A stretch of 64,000 nucleotides of DNA from Moorena producens 3L (GTDB taxonomy: Bacteria; Cyanobacteriota; Cyanobacteriia; Cyanobacteriales; Coleofasciculaceae). Shown here one piece after another: positions 63,284-64,000 of the stretch. The notes under the pieces were generated by a model. The model made no database searches, had not been told where the DNA came from, and was given only the letters and a program-made list of their open reading frames with translations. The position numbers and the translations under genes were made by a program. The stretch lies in contig NZ_GL890851.1 in the NCBI RefSeq assembly GCF_000211815.1, positions 12,406 to 76,405 of the forward strand, in the 5' to 3' direction. The first letter of the stretch is position 1, and each line of letters starts with the position of its first letter.

Positions 63284-63760
63284 TTAATATTCTACCTTAT
63301 CGATTTTTTCTTGCCATTCTTGGAAAGCTCTCAACGCTTCATCCGGCATCAATTGAATTATTGGGAGTTTGCGATCGCTTATCGGCAAGTCCAATTCCTC
63401 GTAAATGAACTTGTCATCAAATCCAATTTGAGCGGCATCAGCTTTAGTATTGGCATAGTAAACTTTGTCTAGCCTAGCCCAGTAGATCGCCCCGAGGCAC
63501 ATCGGGCATGGCTCACAGCTAGTATAGAGTTCGCAACCGGTCAGTTGAAAAGTCTGTAAGACCTTGCAAGCATCACGGATAGCTACAATTTCAGCATGTG
63601 CGGTGGGATCATTAGTGGAGGTGACTTGATTATGAGCTTTGGCAATAATCTCTCCATCCTTGACAACCACTGCTCCAAATGGACCTCCCTTTCCAGAGCG
63701 AACGCTGATCACAGATAGAGCAATTGCCTCATTCATAAAGCGACTGTTAGGCTGTGTCAT
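63284..63760 (-). CDS. guaD: Guanine deaminase (cytidine-deaminase fold)
   Basis: The 158-residue protein has the zinc site of the deaminase superfamily: H55 and catalytic E57 in PTAHAE, and C85 and C88 in TSCEPCPMCLG. The ending with GFDDKFIYEELDLPISDRKL and the final aromatic-rich FQEWQEKIDKVEY closely match the short Bacillus-type guanine deaminase rather than the tRNA adenosine deaminase TadA. It converts guanine to xanthine in purine salvage. It stands alone, 156 bp upstream-to-downstream from lon on the same strand. Confidence 0.88.
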   Translation of the reverse strand: MTQPNSRFMNEAIALSVISVRSGKGGPFGAVVVKDGEIIAKAHNQVTSTNDPTAHAEIVAIRDACKVLQTFQLTGCELYTSCEPCPMCLGAIYWARLDKVYYANTKADAAQIGFDDKFIYEELDLPISDRKLPIIQLMPDEALRAFQEWQEKIDKVEY

Positions 63761-63825
63761 GAATTTCCATGGTTTAGAATTTTCGCTTTGCCATGATAGC
63801 TCAGTCGTCAGGAGCGCAATTTTTA

Positions 63826-64000
63826 AGAAGGTGGGTTACGGCGCTTTTAAAGACTGATTGATCATCGCTCAAATCCTGGCCGCGCCTAACCCACCCTACT
63901 GGGCTGACATCTCTAAAAATGTAAGTTGGCTTGAACGAAGGGAAATTTGAAGAAGGTGGGTTACGGCGCTTTCAAAGACTGATTGATAATCCCTCAAATC
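63826..64000. repeat. Dispersed repeat F, two direct copies (second cut by the window end)
   Basis: GAAGGTGGGTTACGGCGCTT, then AAAGACTGATTGAT and CTCAAATC, occur at 63826-63877 and 63952-64000. In the first copy GGTGGGTTACGGCGC pairs with GCGCCTAACCCACC at 63881-63894, giving a hairpin. Confidence 0.8.

Noticed and set aside
1..64000. tRNA, rRNA or tmRNA genes
   Set aside because: No cloverleaf-like segment with a TTCGA-type arm or rRNA signature was recognised, though a covariance search would be more sensitive.

Overview
The window comes from a cyanobacterium, most likely a large-genome filamentous one. The signs are a complete kaiA-kaiB-kaiC clock locus, a Ycf20/DUF565 protein, cyanobacterial-type ftsH, thiC and glycerate kinase, many copies of the palindrome GCGATCGC, and abundant short tandem repeats and degraded insertion sequences. 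A Moorena/Oscillatoriales-like genome is my inference, not something the sequence proves. No rRNA, tRNA or CRISPR array was recognised.

Layout. At 0.1-2.5 kb three methionine-salvage genes (mtnD, RuBisCO-like mtnW, mtnB) form a minus-strand operon. At 2.7-6.4 kb are ftsH and thiC, the latter behind a TPP riboswitch. At 6.8-11 kb are a heme-oxygenase-fold candidate diiron protein, cysE, a lactate-permease-family carrier and a zinc-ribbon protein. At 11-13 kb a decayed receiver domain and IS4-like remnant precede a MEKHLA protein. At 13-17 kb is one 1361-residue secreted-type protein joining a haemagglutinin-like N-terminus, TPR repeats and a CHAT protease domain. At 17-21 kb a TnpB insertion element has entered the 3' end of uvrB. 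At 22-31.5 kb lie an orphan response regulator, a cation-chloride cotransporter homologue, fmt, an OmpA-like protein and several cyanobacterial unknowns.

The stretch 31.5-38 kb is a graveyard of nested mobile elements: two broken PEP-CTERM genes, a broken IS607 recombinase, a broken IS630 element, an IS5-type pseudogene, a solo TnpB right end, and several families of small hairpin elements. The most interesting is family A, a 100-bp unit present seven times in the window. Its central 12-bp stem changes sequence from copy to copy while both arms stay complementary. One copy sits cleanly inside a transposase gene, so the element moves or moved.

At 38-43 kb are glycerate kinase, a Ycf20-like protein, a GT39 glycosyltransferase and a DUF2235 hydrolase. 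At 43.7-50.8 kb a large hybrid histidine kinase with degenerate receiver domains is divergent from kaiABC, which suggests a clock-associated role. At 51-64 kb are a LOG-family protein, a DUF928 protein, a lipoprotein, bioF, a CocE-type hydrolase, a C-terminally truncated DASS transporter, a cupin, lon and guanine deaminase, separated by repeat-rich spacers.
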